64,000 bases of DNA from the NCBI GenBank assembly GCA_016839055.1, contig JAEKNX010000004.1, positions 310,001 to 374,000 on the forward strand, given 5' to 3'. A program made the translations under genes and the position numbers. The notes below the pieces were generated by a model, which had not been told where the DNA came from, did no database searches, and saw only the letters and a list, made by a program, of their open reading frames with translations. This document shows positions 1 through 10,410 of this stretch, piece by piece (the first letter of the stretch is position 1; each line of letters begins with the position of its first letter). Source of the stretch: Spirochaetales bacterium (GTDB taxonomy: Bacteria; Spirochaetota; Spirochaetia; UBA9216).

Positions 1-1815
1 ACCCAGATTCAGCAGTCGATAAATCTGGGTGTTCAGCTTCAGAAAGATTCACGTGAGGTTAAGAGCCTTATGAAGGACATTGTCTTTGATCTGTTTACAC
101 CGAAGATGTACGGACAGGTGCGCTCGCTTACATATTCTCCGCGGTCGGCCGTTACTCTGTCGCAATGGAAGGAGGCCGTCCTTCAGTATAAAAAAACATT
201 TTCCGACTTCATGAGCATCTCAAATTTTGTTAAGTCGAGCGATGAGGGGCTTCGTGATCAGTATTTTACCGCGTTGATGATGAACGACCGTGCAATGGAA
301 ATGCTTAAGCAGATGGAAGGTACTCTGGTTTTTCTGCGCGAACAGTACCGGACGGTTGATAATCTGTATAACAAGATGCAGAAGGACGAATCATTAACTC
401 CATTTTTTACTGAGGTACAGGAAACTTCCTACTTTTTTACAAACAGCTTTGAAAGTTTTATGAATTATTTTATCAAGTCGCTCAATGAAGAGGGGGACAG
501 GCTGAGGCGCCGGATAATAATGATTTTTATTATTTCAGCAGGGGCTGTCAGCGCAATTTCATTTCTGCTTACCCTCTACATAGTTCGGGATTTGAGTAAG
601 AAACTTTTAAAGGTAGAGAATACATTCCGTCAGGTTTCATACGGAAATTTTTCTGTAAAAATGGATATAAACTCCCGTGATGAATTCGGCGAGTTTTCAA
701 AAACATTTACAACTCTGGTCACCAATTTAAAAGAGAATGTAGACAGCATCCTCAATCTTACAAGGGATATCGGATCTTTTATCAGCGAGGGCTCGGACTT
801 GCGAAGTCTTCTTCAGCTTGTTGTACAGGCTGTTGTTCAGGATACAACAGCTGATTCGGCATTTATTCTCCGGTTCGATAAGGACGGAACGGCTATTCCT
901 GAAGCTGAGAATGGCAGGACTATTGATGTAACTGATCAGCGGATTCTGCTGGATTATTTTAGTCGGCGGATCATCCGCCCCACCTCTTTTATTCAGTACC
1001 GTCCTGATGAGGTTGCAGATAAAGATTCTGAACTTGTAAATCTTGATGCAGTTACATCGATGCTCGCCGTTCCGCTTATGGTTGAGGGGAGGGTTTTTGG
1101 AATTCTCGCCGCACTTAAAATTGAAACAGAGAATAATTTTTCCGATCTTGGAATTACCAGACTCCGCACCTTTGCAGAGTACGCGTCGCTTTCTATTGAT
1201 AATTTTCTTAAATACAGCGAGCTGATAGAAAAGCGTGAAGCACAGTATCAGGCTCTCAGTTCTCAGGTTCAGCCTCATTTTCTTTATAATATAATGAGCG
1301 GCATTCTCGGTCTGAACAGCCGGGGCGATTCTGAAGGAATAAAAATGACTATTGAGGCTTTGAAAGGAATGCTTCGTTATATTCAGTCAAAAAGTAACTG
1401 GAGCTCGCTTGAGGAGGAGTTTGAGTTCCTTGAAAAATATCTGTCGCTGCAGAGAATCCGTTTTGGGAAGCGGCTTGAGTACAGCCTCGAGCTGGATGAC
1501 GGAATTCGTCATTTGCAGATCCCCCGGCTTCTGCTTCAGCCGCTTGTCGAGAATGCAGTTATTCATGGTATCGAACCGATAGAGGAAGGCGGCTGTCTCA
1601 ATGTCAGGGCTATAATGGTGCGGAGGCTCGGTGAAAAAGGCGCAGACATTGTTGTTTCAGATAACGGAGCCGGGTTCGAGACCGGGGATCTTGATAAAAA
1701 AGCAAACATCGGCCTGTCAAATGTTCGTCAGCGGGTGCAGATTGCATTCCCCGACAGCAGCTTCCTGATTGAGAGCTCGCCCGACAGCGGAACAAGGATA
1801 GAGTTGAAAATATGA
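1..1815 (+). CDS. Sensor histidine kinase, YesM/LytS-like (5' end outside window)
   Basis: Membrane sensor kinase for the response regulator it overlaps. The frame is open from base 1, so the gene starts upstream; the first internal ATG is at 70. Counting from that ATG, an extracytoplasmic region is followed by a membrane helix at about residues 148-172, a HAMP linker to about 225, a GAF-like domain at about 250-380, a His_kinase domain with QPHFLYN near 401-407 and an ATPase domain with LVENAVIHG near 490 and DNGAGF near 530. This is the architecture of kinases that control AraC-type regulators next to sugar ABC importers. The stop overlaps the next start as ATGA. The signal sensed is not visible; control of the following importer is inference. 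Confidence 0.9.
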   Translation, partial: TQIQQSINLGVQLQKDSREVKSLMKDIVFDLFTPKMYGQVRSLTYSPRSAVTLSQWKEAVLQYKKTFSDFMSISNFVKSSDEGLRDQYFTALMMNDRAMEMLKQMEGTLVFLREQYRTVDNLYNKMQKDESLTPFFTEVQETSYFFTNSFESFMNYFIKSLNEEGDRLRRRIIMIFIISAGAVSAISFLLTLYIVRDLSKKLLKVENTFRQVSYGNFSVKMDINSRDEFGEFSKTFTTLVTNLKENVDSILNLTRDIGSFISEGSDLRSLLQLVVQAVVQDTTADSAFILRFDKDGTAIPEAENGRTIDVTDQRILLDYFSRRIIRPTSFIQYRPDEVADKDSELVNLDAVTSMLAVPLMVEGRVFGILAALKIETENNFSDLGITRLRTFAEYASLSIDNFLKYSELIEKREAQYQALSSQVQPHFLYNIMSGILGLNSRGDSEGIKMTIEALKGMLRYIQSKSNWSSLEEEFEFLEKYLSLQRIRFGKRLEYSLELDDGIRHLQIPRLLLQPLVENAVIHGIEPIEEGGCLNVRAIMVRRLGEKGADIVVSDNGAGFETGDLDKKANIGLSNVRQRVQIAFPDSSFLIESSPDSGTRIELKI

Positions 1816-2954
1816 AAATACTGATTGCCGATGATGAAGAACTTGTAAGAGTCGGATTGCGCGATATCCTGATGAAAATCGTGCCGGAGGCTGAGATCCG
1901 TGAAGCCGTCAACGGCAGGGCAATGATTGAGGCGGTTGAAGAACTTCAACCCGATATCTGCTTCGCTGATATCCGCATGCCCGGAATAAATGGTCTTGAG
2001 GCCATCGAGCATCTCTGTGGAATTTATCAGGAGATTTTCTGGATAATCTTAAGCGGTTATTCGGATTTTGGATACGCCCGAACGGCCCTGACACTGGGGG
2101 CCCTCGATTACCTGCTTAAGCCGGCTACCGAAGATGAGGTGAAGGCTGCCATTGATAAGGCGGCAGCGAAGATGAGAGATTTCGGGCTGCAGAAACGTGA
2201 GAAATTTGAATACAGGATTGGCGGAGTACTGAATAATTCCTCAGCACTTGAGTTTGATGATTATCTTATTGAAATCGGCTGCTATTCCGCCCTTGTTTTT
2301 ATTGCTGATATTAAGGATGTAGATCAGTCGGTCCTATTCCAGAGGGAATTATCTATAGAACTTAGAAGCCGGATTGATGAAGATCCTCCGGAAGGCTATG
2401 CCGGACTTTTTAACATCCTTGATGGCCTTCCGGCAGTAATAGCCGGCGGGAATAGAGCTGAAGAGTTCCTGCTTCGACTCGATAGGCGCATTCCTGGAAG
2501 ACTGAGGGATAAATGCAGGATTGTCTTTTCGCCGGCCCAGAATAGCCTGTCCGGGTTGATTGCCTGTTTTGAATCATCACCTGATTTGAAATCTGTCCCG
2601 GAAAAAGACCTTGTAAATGAGCACTCTGAAAAATCGGCAAGGATAGTACGTCAGGCAGAAAAGCTTGTCCGGAAACTGTATAACGAGCCAATCGGAGTAG
2701 CTCAGATAGCTGAGAGGCTCAACATCACTCCCAATTACCTCAGTTCACTCTTTAAAAAGTATATGGATGTTTCATTTACAAAATATATTACAGATATCAG
2801 GCTGAGTGAGGCCCCGAAAATTCTTGATGCTTCCGGAATTACGGTCAAAGAAGCTGCAACCCGGCTCGGGTACATGTCGAGCCGGCATTTTTCCAGGCTG
2901 TTTCGGGAGAAATACGGAATGCTTCCGACGGATTATTTAGGCAGAAAATCCTGA
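1812..2954 (+). CDS. Response regulator, YesN-like, receiver plus AraC-type DNA-binding domain
   Basis: Cytoplasmic transcription regulator paired with the preceding kinase. Residues 1-120 form a receiver domain with the acidic pocket DDE near residue 7 and the phosphoacceptor Asp53 in ADIRMPG. A middle region of about 150 residues has no recognised domain. Residues about 275-378 form an AraC-family double helix-turn-helix (AQIAERLNITPNYLSSLFKK, then GYMSSRHFSRLFREKYG). The start codon overlaps the kinase stop (ATGA), so the two are translationally coupled. The rhamnose-type importer begins 110 bases downstream in the same direction and is the likely target. Confidence 0.92.
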   Translation: MKILIADDEELVRVGLRDILMKIVPEAEIREAVNGRAMIEAVEELQPDICFADIRMPGINGLEAIEHLCGIYQEIFWIILSGYSDFGYARTALTLGALDYLLKPATEDEVKAAIDKAAAKMRDFGLQKREKFEYRIGGVLNNSSALEFDDYLIEIGCYSALVFIADIKDVDQSVLFQRELSIELRSRIDEDPPEGYAGLFNILDGLPAVIAGGNRAEEFLLRLDRRIPGRLRDKCRIVFSPAQNSLSGLIACFESSPDLKSVPEKDLVNEHSEKSARIVRQAEKLVRKLYNEPIGVAQIAERLNITPNYLSSLFKKYMDVSFTKYITDIRLSEAPKILDASGITVKEAATRLGYMSSRHFSRLFREKYGMLPTDYLGRKS

Positions 2955-3064
2955 TTAACTGTAGAAAATGATCCCTTTTTGTGGAATTTCGTCCTAACAC
3001 CTTTTGCCTATCCGGCTTTAGAATTAATTAAAAATAAATCCAATTGAGGTAAAAGGAGAGTTTT

Positions 3065-4093
3065 ATGAAGAAGCTGTTAATTCTTATGATGGCTATGGTC
3101 CTGGCAGGCGGTTTTGTATTTGCCGGAGGTCAGCAGGAAGCAAAAGGCGCTGATGAACCGCTAAAGCTGGTTCTGTTAGTTAAAAGTTTAGGAAACGGGT
3201 TTTTTGAGGCATACGCCGACGGAGGTAAAGAAGCTGCGAAGGAACTTGGCAATGTTGAATCAATCTACATGGGACCAAGCACATCAACAGCGGAAGGGCA
3301 GATTGAAATTATTGAGACGCTCATTGCCCAGAGGGTTGACGGTATTGCTATCTCGGCGAATGACAGAGATGCACTTATTCCAGTAGCTAAAAAGGCAATG
3401 AAGGCAGGAATAAAGGTTATATCATTCGATTCCGGTATTTCCTTGGGCGGTAGAACTGTTGACCTTGTTCCTTCCGAATCAGAGCTTATCGGACGTCAGC
3501 AGGTTCAGCTTATCGCCGAACTCTGTAACTATAAGGGTGAGGTAGGCATTGTTTCAGCTACATCACAGGCAACCAATCAGAATCTCTGGATTGAATGGAT
3601 GTTCAAGGAAATTGAAAAACCCGAATATAAAAACATGAAACTCGTAGAAGTTGTTTACGGTGATGATGCCGCTGACAAGAGCTACCGCGAAGCTGTGGGC
3701 CTCATGCAGAAGTACCCAAAACTTGCCGGAATCATTTCACCTACAACCATCGGAGTTCTCGCCTCAGCCAAGGCTATCGAAGATGAGGGCAAGCAGGGTG
3801 TAGTCCAGCTTACCGGCCTCGGTCTTCCGTCGGAAATGCAGCACTATATAGAAAATGGTACCTGTGTACAGATGGCACTATGGAACCCTATAGATCTTGG
3901 ATACAGCTCAACATTCATTCTTGAAGCGCTTGTAACCGGAAAGGTTGAAGGAAAACCTGGTGATGTTATTAAAGCCGGAAGAATGGGCGACATTGTTATC
4001 GGCGAAGACGGACTTTCAGTAATGGGAGCGCCCTTCGTGTTTAATAAGGACAATATCGCGAAGTTTGCGGCAATGTTCTATGAATTATTCTAA
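3065..4093 (+). CDS. Sugar ABC transporter substrate-binding protein, RbsB-like, probable rhamnose binding
   Basis: Exported sugar-binding protein that delivers substrate to the importer encoded next. Residues 1-21 are a signal peptide ending in FAG, followed by GGQQEAKG, an N-terminus typical of spirochaete exported proteins. The rest matches a Peripla_BP_4 fold (SLGNGFFEAYADGGKEAAKE, then RVDGIAISANDRDALIPVAK). A strong ribosome binding site (AAAGGAGAG) lies 6 bases before the ATG. A terminator-like hairpin separates it from the ATPase gene, as expected when binding protein is needed in excess. Rhamnose as substrate is inferred from rhaM, rhaA and rhaB downstream, not from the protein itself. 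Confidence 0.88.
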   Translation: MKKLLILMMAMVLAGGFVFAGGQQEAKGADEPLKLVLLVKSLGNGFFEAYADGGKEAAKELGNVESIYMGPSTSTAEGQIEIIETLIAQRVDGIAISANDRDALIPVAKKAMKAGIKVISFDSGISLGGRTVDLVPSESELIGRQQVQLIAELCNYKGEVGIVSATSQATNQNLWIEWMFKEIEKPEYKNMKLVEVVYGDDAADKSYREAVGLMQKYPKLAGIISPTTIGVLASAKAIEDEGKQGVVQLTGLGLPSEMQHYIENGTCVQMALWNPIDLGYSSTFILEALVTGKVEGKPGDVIKAGRMGDIVIGEDGLSVMGAPFVFNKDNIAKFAAMFYELF

Positions 4094-4100
4094 TAATTTC

Positions 4101-4148
4101 AGAAGCAGATTCTAAGGCGGAGCCGCCGCGGGGTCTGCTTCATTTTTT
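4101..4148 (+). terminator. Terminator-like attenuator hairpin between binding protein and ATPase genes
   Basis: Perfect 8-base outer arms GAAGCAGA (4102-4109) and TCTGCTTC (4134-4141) enclose an inner GGCGG/CCGCC stem, and ATTTTTTAA follows. It lies 8 bases after the binding-protein stop, inside the operon, so partial read-through would lower expression of the membrane components. Confidence 0.65.
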
Positions 4149-4170
4149 AATTAACTTCGAGGAGTTACAG

Positions 4171-5678
<1,508 letters not shown>

Positions 5679-5679
<1 letters not shown>

Positions 5680-6671
5680 TGAAGGTTGCTAAAAACTTTA
5701 AAACACTTATGCAGAAACGTGAGGTAACGCTGATTATTCTTATAGTAATACTGACTGCCGTGGTAACATTCCGTGCTCCGGGCTTCATTAAAATTAATAA
5801 TATTTCAAGGATACTGAACGATACGTCAATACTGATGATTGTCGCAATAGGGCAGTTCTTTGTTATTCTCACCGGCGGCATTGATCTGTCGGTGGGTTCG
5901 ATAATAGCTTTTTCAGGAATGGCTGCATCGATGATGAACCAGTATAACCCCGCCCTGCCGGTAGTCCTGGTCCTGCTTGCAGGAATTGTTATCGGAGCAG
6001 TGCTTGGCGCTATAAATGGCGTCCTCGTTACATTCGGAAAGGTACCGCCTATTATTACAACCCTCGGCACAATGAGTATCTACCGTGGGTTCACCTTTGT
6101 CCTGAGCCGGGGCCAATGGGTTACCGCGCATGAGATGTCTGAGAATTATATGAATATCCCGCATGGTCATTTTATTGGTATATCAAATCTAATCTGGTCT
6201 GCGGTGATAGTAGTAGTGTTAACTTATTATTTCAGCAAATACACACGTTCGGGTCGGGAGGTTTATGCAATTGGCGGAAATAAAACTGCGGCGCATTTTG
6301 TTGGTGTAAGCAAACCCAAGGTTGATATGATAATCTTCAGCCTGAGCGGACTCCTTTGCGGGCTTGCCGGTGTCATGTGGACGGCCCGCTACGCGGCTGC
6401 CGTTAACGAAACGGCAGCCGGATTCGAGCTGCAGACGGTGGCCGCCTGTGTTCTGGGCGGAGTTAGTGTGGCAGGAGGTTCGGGCGGGATTCCCGGTGTA
6501 GTTCTCGGGGCCCTGTTTCTCGGAATAATCAACAATGCGCTTCCTGTAGTAAATCTCTCCCCGTTTTTCCAGATGTTCATTCAGGGTGTGGTTGTTCTAT
6601 TAGCAATGTTTGTAAATACATTGATGGGTAAACGCCAGGAAAAGTCTGTGCTTAAAAGGAGATGCAGTTGA
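5679..6671 (+). CDS. Sugar ABC transporter permease, RbsC family (first)
   Basis: Integral membrane component of the importer. It is a 330-residue BPD_transp_2 protein with about 8-9 hydrophobic helices, the family motif GGIDLSVGSIIAFSGM near residue 65, and GREVYAIGGNKTAAHFVGV in the cytoplasmic loop that contacts the ATPase. Start and stop both overlap neighbouring genes (TGATG at 5677 and 6669). It would pair with the second permease as a heterodimer, as in the RhaSTPQ importer of rhizobia. Confidence 0.92.
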
Positions 6672-7720
6672 TGGGCGTTACAACACATAATAATAACAGC
6701 CTTGTGGAGACATCCAGGTTTATAAACGAGACAGGCCTGAAAGAACGATTTGGGAAATTAATAATACAATGGGAAGTAATTCTTGTTCTAATGTTTCTCT
6801 TTGAGATCATACTGTTCAGCAATATTTCTCCCTATTTTCTCGATTACTTTAATCTGATGAATGCAACCTTCACCTTCATGGAAAAGGCGATACTTGCTCT
6901 TCCGATGATATTTGTAATCATGTCGGGCGATATCGATATTTCGGTAGCCGCTATTATCGCGCTCTGTTCATTTTCGATGGGCTATGCCGCGGCAGCCGGA
7001 GTCGGGGCCGCGGGGCTTGTTGTAACAGGCCTCGCAGTTGGTACGGCTGCCGGCGCGTTTAACGGTTTTTTCATTACACGTTTCGGAATGCCGGCAATAG
7101 CGGTAACACTTGCGTCCTCTTCTCTGTTTCGGGGAGTATCACAGGCGGTGCTCGAAGATCAGGCATACACTAAATATCCGGATGCATTCGCTTACTTCGG
7201 CCAAGGTTATGTAGGTGATTCGGTTATTCCCTTTGAACTACTGCTGTTTGTTATACTCGCGACAGTTATGGGGTACATCCTCCATAAAACCACCTATGGT
7301 CGTAAACTGTATGCGATAGGCAATTCAGAATCGGCCGCGCGCTTTTCCGGCGTAAGGGTTAACAGAATCCGGATGATGAATTTTATGCTCAACGGCTTGT
7401 TCGCCGGCATCTCGGCTGTCCTCCTTACCTCTCGAATAGGCAGTACCAGGCCGAATATTGCGCTGGGGTTTGAACTTGAGGCAATCACACTCGTGGTCCT
7501 CGGCGGTGTATCAATCAGCGGTGGAAAGGGGAACATTTTCGGTGTTGTTCTTGCTGTATTTTTCATCGGCTACCTAAAGTTTGGAATGGGGCTGATGATG
7601 CTGTCGGCCAAGGTAATGATTATCACCACGGGCTTGCTGCTTATTATTGCAGTTCTGCTGCCGGGAGTCCTTGATACAATCAAAGGGCGTCGGAAACTTG
7701 CCAGACAGCAGATGGAGTAA
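6671..7720 (+). CDS. Sugar ABC transporter permease, RbsC family (second)
   Basis: Second membrane subunit of the same importer. Family motifs include SGDIDISVAAIIALCSFSMG and GRKLYAIGNSESAARFSGV. An in-frame ATG at 6662 touches the ribosome binding site AAAGGAG (6655-6661), so ATG 6671, nine bases from that site and overlapping the upstream stop as TGATG, is preferred; this gives 349 residues. The gene ends immediately before a tandem hairpin repeat that separates it from the mutarotase gene. Confidence 0.92.
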   Translation: MGVTTHNNNSLVETSRFINETGLKERFGKLIIQWEVILVLMFLFEIILFSNISPYFLDYFNLMNATFTFMEKAILALPMIFVIMSGDIDISVAAIIALCSFSMGYAAAAGVGAAGLVVTGLAVGTAAGAFNGFFITRFGMPAIAVTLASSSLFRGVSQAVLEDQAYTKYPDAFAYFGQGYVGDSVIPFELLLFVILATVMGYILHKTTYGRKLYAIGNSESAARFSGVRVNRIRMMNFMLNGLFAGISAVLLTSRIGSTRPNIALGFELEAITLVVLGGVSISGGKGNIFGVVLAVFFIGYLKFGMGLMMLSAKVMIITTGLLLIIAVLLPGVLDTIKGRRKLARQQME

Positions 7721-7918
7721 TCAAATTGAACGTCCCTGTTCAATTTGATTTTGGAGTTTGAAAGTTTTACTTTTCAAACTCCAACTGGGAAACTCCCTGC
7801 CGTCCCTGGCAGGCGCAGCAGATGTAGGTGTCAAATTGAACTTCCCTGTCCAATTTGATTCTGGAGTTTGAAAGTTTTTCAAACTTCGACATGGAAACTC
7901 CCTGCCGTCCCTGGCAGG
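7721..7918 (+). repeat. Two tandem copies of a three-hairpin intergenic module
   Basis: Copy 1 (7721-7813) and copy 2 (7831-7918) are near-identical and each holds three inverted repeats in order. H1 has CAAATTGAAC arms with loop GTCCCT (7722-7747) or TTCCCT (7832-7857, one mismatch in the stem). H2 is a long GGAGTTTGAAA/TTTCAAACTCC-type stem (7751-7784 and 7863-7886). H3 is CCTGCC-GTCCCT-GGCAGG (7796-7813 and 7901-7918). The second H3 ends 7 bases before the AGGTGA ribosome binding site of the mutarotase gene. Related elements occur at 8263, 16431 and 56268. No coding potential is apparent. Confidence 0.85.
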
Positions 7919-7938
7919 AGATGAGAGGTGAAGTGAGA

Positions 7939-8259
7939 ATGACGATACAGAGGCTTGCATTTAAGATGAAGATAAAACCCGGTACGGCCGCGGAATACAA
8001 GAAGCGGCATGATGAGATCTGGCCCGAGCTGGTGGGCTTACTGAAAGGCGCCGGGGTTTCCGATTATTCGATCTTCTTCGATGAAGACACAAATACTCTC
8101 TTTGCCGTCCAGAAGGTGGAGGGTGAGGGCGGCAGTCAGGATCTCGGAACAAACCCGATTATTAAAAAGTGGTGGAAGTATATGGCGGATATTATGGAAG
8201 TGAATGATGATTATTCGCCGGTGAGCATTCTGCTGCCTGAAGTTTTTTACATGGAATAG
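7939..8259 (+). CDS. rhaM: L-rhamnose mutarotase
   Basis: Interconverts alpha and beta anomers of L-rhamnose so that the isomerase can use them. It is 106 residues, close to the 104 of Escherichia coli RhaM (also called RhaU or YiiL). Family features are the start MTIQRLAFKMKIKPG, the block YKKRHDEIWPELVGLLKGAG and the tail KWWKYMADIMEVN. ATG 7939 is preferred over an in-frame extension that would translate a hairpin module, because AGGTGA (7926-7931) sits 7 bases upstream. This small enzyme is the best evidence that the upstream importer carries rhamnose. Confidence 0.9.
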   Translation: MTIQRLAFKMKIKPGTAAEYKKRHDEIWPELVGLLKGAGVSDYSIFFDEDTNTLFAVQKVEGEGGSQDLGTNPIIKKWWKYMADIMEVNDDYSPVSILLPEVFYME

Positions 8260-8262
8260 TGA

Positions 8263-8315
8263 AAAATTGAACATCAGTGTTCAATTTTATTAAGAAACCC
8301 ATCGTCTATGGTGGG
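8263..8315 (+). repeat. Shortened hairpin module (H1 and H3 only)
   Basis: H1 is a perfect 10-base stem, AAAATTGAAC, with loop ATCAGT (8263-8288). H3 is CCCATC-GTCTAT-GGTGGG (8298-8315) with one T-G pair. The long middle hairpin of the full module is absent. It fills the gap between rhaM and the URO-D gene, just upstream of that gene's GGGAGTAGGG ribosome binding region. Confidence 0.7.
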
Positions 8316-8336
8316 CATTTACGGGAGTAGGGATAA

Positions 8337-9428
8337 ATGACATCAAGAGAGAGGGTACTTACAGCATTAGGAAAGATTGAAGGTTTGCCTGACCGGCCGC
8401 CTCTGCAGTTTGATCTATGCCGAAAACTGATAGAAGACTTCGGAGAGAAGCTCGGAATAGCTCCGGATTATTCATTATCATATTATGAAGATTTGACATA
8501 CAGAATATCAGCAAATGATATAAGAACTGCCATCGGCAGTGATGTTGTCGTTGTGGGCGGAACGGTTAGGGAGGGGTTTGTACCTGAGCCCGTAGCTGAG
8601 AACATTGTCCGTAATGAGTTCGGAATGGCGATGAAGCCCACCGAACTTTATATGGAGGTTGTTGAATGTCCGCTTTCTGAGGCGTTTGCCGACGGAGACA
8701 TTGATGATTACGCCTTCCCTGATGCTTATGCTGAGGGAAGGTTTGAAAAGGCTGCTCGTGATATTGAAAAGTACAAGGGCAGTCATTTTATAATCGGTGA
8801 CTGTGAGCTTTCCATCTTTGAGCTGGCCTGGCACCTTAGCGGGATGGAAAAATACCTGCTGTCATTCGCCCTAGGTGACTCATGGGTTGAAAAACTTAAC
8901 GACAAGGTTGAGGCATGGACCACGGATATGGCTATGCAGCTTGTAGAACTTGGAGTAGATGCTGTCTGGTTAGGCGAGGACCTTGGAACCCAGATGTCTA
9001 TGCTTATTTCGCCCGAAATGTGGCGTGAGCGCTTCAAACCCAGATATGAGCGGATGATTGAAAAGCTGAAAATCGCCAATCCTGAGCTGCTGATAATCAT
9101 GCACTCGGACGGTGCGGTGGCTCCGCTAATAGATGATTTTATCGAAATGGGAATAGAGATTTACAATCCTGTTCAGCCGAACGTTCCGGGTTCTGATCCC
9201 TCAGAACTAAAAGCGAAGTACGGTGGCCGCATCAACTTCTTCGGAGGAATCGACCAACAGGAACTTCTTCCCTCCGGGAATTTAGACGAATTGAAGAAAG
9301 AAATCAAAATGAGGGCTCGGATTCTCGGCGAAGGGGGCGGATATCTCATGGCTCCGGCGCATATAATACAGGCAGATACTTCACCTGATACTGTGGAGGC
9401 TATGGTGAAGATAATTCAGGAACTATAA
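8337..9428 (+). CDS. Uroporphyrinogen decarboxylase (URO-D) family protein, function unknown
   Basis: A 363-residue TIM-barrel protein of the broad URO-D/MtaA family. Seen are the N-terminal TSRERVLTALGKIEGLPDRPP, the core MHSDGAVAPLIDDFIEMGIE and INFFGGIDQQELLP followed by YLMAPAHIIQ. True haem-pathway HemE proteins begin differently and sit with hem genes, so a haem role is unlikely. Members of this group often lie beside sugar importers in anaerobes, and some relatives are corrinoid methyltransferases. Its role in the rhamnose locus is not known. It is convergent with the AraC-type gene, 22 bases apart. Confidence 0.82.
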   Translation: MTSRERVLTALGKIEGLPDRPPLQFDLCRKLIEDFGEKLGIAPDYSLSYYEDLTYRISANDIRTAIGSDVVVVGGTVREGFVPEPVAENIVRNEFGMAMKPTELYMEVVECPLSEAFADGDIDDYAFPDAYAEGRFEKAARDIEKYKGSHFIIGDCELSIFELAWHLSGMEKYLLSFALGDSWVEKLNDKVEAWTTDMAMQLVELGVDAVWLGEDLGTQMSMLISPEMWRERFKPRYERMIEKLKIANPELLIIMHSDGAVAPLIDDFIEMGIEIYNPVQPNVPGSDPSELKAKYGGRINFFGGIDQQELLPSGNLDELKKEIKMRARILGEGGGYLMAPAHIIQADTSPDTVEAMVKIIQEL

Positions 9429-9450
9429 CTGCAATTACCCCTGCCGTCTT

Positions 9451-10314
9451 TCAGCGATAATCTCGCGGCGCCATTCCCATTATCTTTTTGAACTGCCGGC
9501 TTAGATAGTTACTATCACCATAGCCTGTGTCAAAGGCAATTTCGGTGATGGTTTTTGATGTAGTTGACAAGAGGTGGCATACTTTCTGAATACGCAGGCG
9601 GCTGTGGTATTCGATGGGGCTGAAACCCGTTGTTTTATTAAATAGTCTGAGAACGGTACTCTCAGACATGGCGGAGAACTCTGTTATTTCGGATATTGAA
9701 ACGAAGCGGTCAGTATTCTGCTCAAGAAATGAAAGTACGCCGCTTATTCTGGACAAATCCTTCATTTGGGGAACCTTGCTTGTGTCATAATGCCGGCTTA
9801 AAAATCCGCATAACTGCATGAAGAGGGCCAGACAAATAAACCTGTATCCGTCGAGTTTCAATTCGGTTTCCTTCTCCATTAATTCCGCCTGCTTTAAGGC
9901 CTCGGCGAGGTCCCTATGGCTGAGTCTCAGACGGCTTTGAAAGTTGTGCTCATGTCTGAGGCGGGGTTCCCAGGTGAATAGCGCGTGATAGCCCTTCAAA
10001 TCGAGTAAATCTTCCTTTGGAAAGGGGAGATTGATATCGTCATAAATAATATTGATGAGCATCAGGTCTTCAAGCTGTCTGTATCCATGGGCCCGGCTTC
10101 CCTGAATTACAAAGACATCCCCGCTGCTTACCGAATACTCTTCGTCATCGGTAAAATGAATGCCCTTACCTCCATACACTATTACGAGTTCAGAAAAGTC
10201 GTGAGTATGGCTGGGGAACGGAGCCTGGGGAGTTCTGCGGAGAACCGACAGGGGGAATGCTGAATCGGCAAAGACATCTGAATGGGTAAGATGGTTCTTG
10301 ATAGAAATCTCCAT
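9451..10314 (-). CDS. AraC-family regulator resembling RhaR/RhaS
   Basis: Sugar-responsive transcription activator. An N-terminal cupin-like ligand domain contains PFPSHTHDFSELVIVYGGKG and SSGDVFVIQGSRAHGY, strongly reminiscent of Escherichia coli RhaR. The C-terminal hundred residues are a double helix-turn-helix (ISEITEFSAMSESTVLRLF, then EIAFDTGYGDSNYLSRQFKK). It is divergent from rhaA with a 96-base gap that contains a long imperfect inverted repeat. Rhamnose as effector is inference from family and position. Together with the YesN-type and DeoR-type proteins it makes three regulators in one locus. Confidence 0.87.
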   Translation of the reverse strand: MEISIKNHLTHSDVFADSAFPLSVLRRTPQAPFPSHTHDFSELVIVYGGKGIHFTDDEEYSVSSGDVFVIQGSRAHGYRQLEDLMLINIIYDDINLPFPKEDLLDLKGYHALFTWEPRLRHEHNFQSRLRLSHRDLAEALKQAELMEKETELKLDGYRFICLALFMQLCGFLSRHYDTSKVPQMKDLSRISGVLSFLEQNTDRFVSISEITEFSAMSESTVLRLFNKTTGFSPIEYHSRLRIQKVCHLLSTTSKTITEIAFDTGYGDSNYLSRQFKKIMGMAPRDYR

Positions 10315-10340
10315 GTGACGGAATTGTGCTAAAATAAGAC

Positions 10341-10399
10341 TGTTTAGTCAAGGCGTGATTTCGGGGCAGGGTTTAAACTGAAATTACATTGATTAAACA
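10341..10399. promoter_or_regulatory. Candidate operator: spaced inverted repeat in the divergent rhaA/AraC promoter region
   Basis: Arms TGTTTAGTCAA (10341-10351) and TTGATTAAACA (10389-10399) are inverted repeats with one mismatch, separated by 37 bases. A palindromic GTTTAAAC lies between them at 10371-10378. Location between the divergent starts suits an AraC- or DeoR-type site. Which protein binds cannot be told from sequence. Confidence 0.4.
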
Positions 10400-10410
10400 G
10401 GGAGATAAAT

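Noticed and set aside
727-1278. Long open frame on the minus strand inside the histidine kinase gene
   Set aside because: It is antisense to a well-supported kinase/GAF coding region, has no recognisable domain and is Lys/Arg/Asn-rich in the way antisense shadows often are.
7721-7918. Possible CRISPR-like array
   Set aside because: Only two units, each with three different hairpins, no constant repeat with unique spacers, and no cas genes nearby.
7855-7938. N-terminal extension of the rhamnose mutarotase
   Set aside because: The extension would translate hairpin H2/H3 of the repeat module, and a good ribosome binding site precedes ATG 7939, which gives the standard family length.
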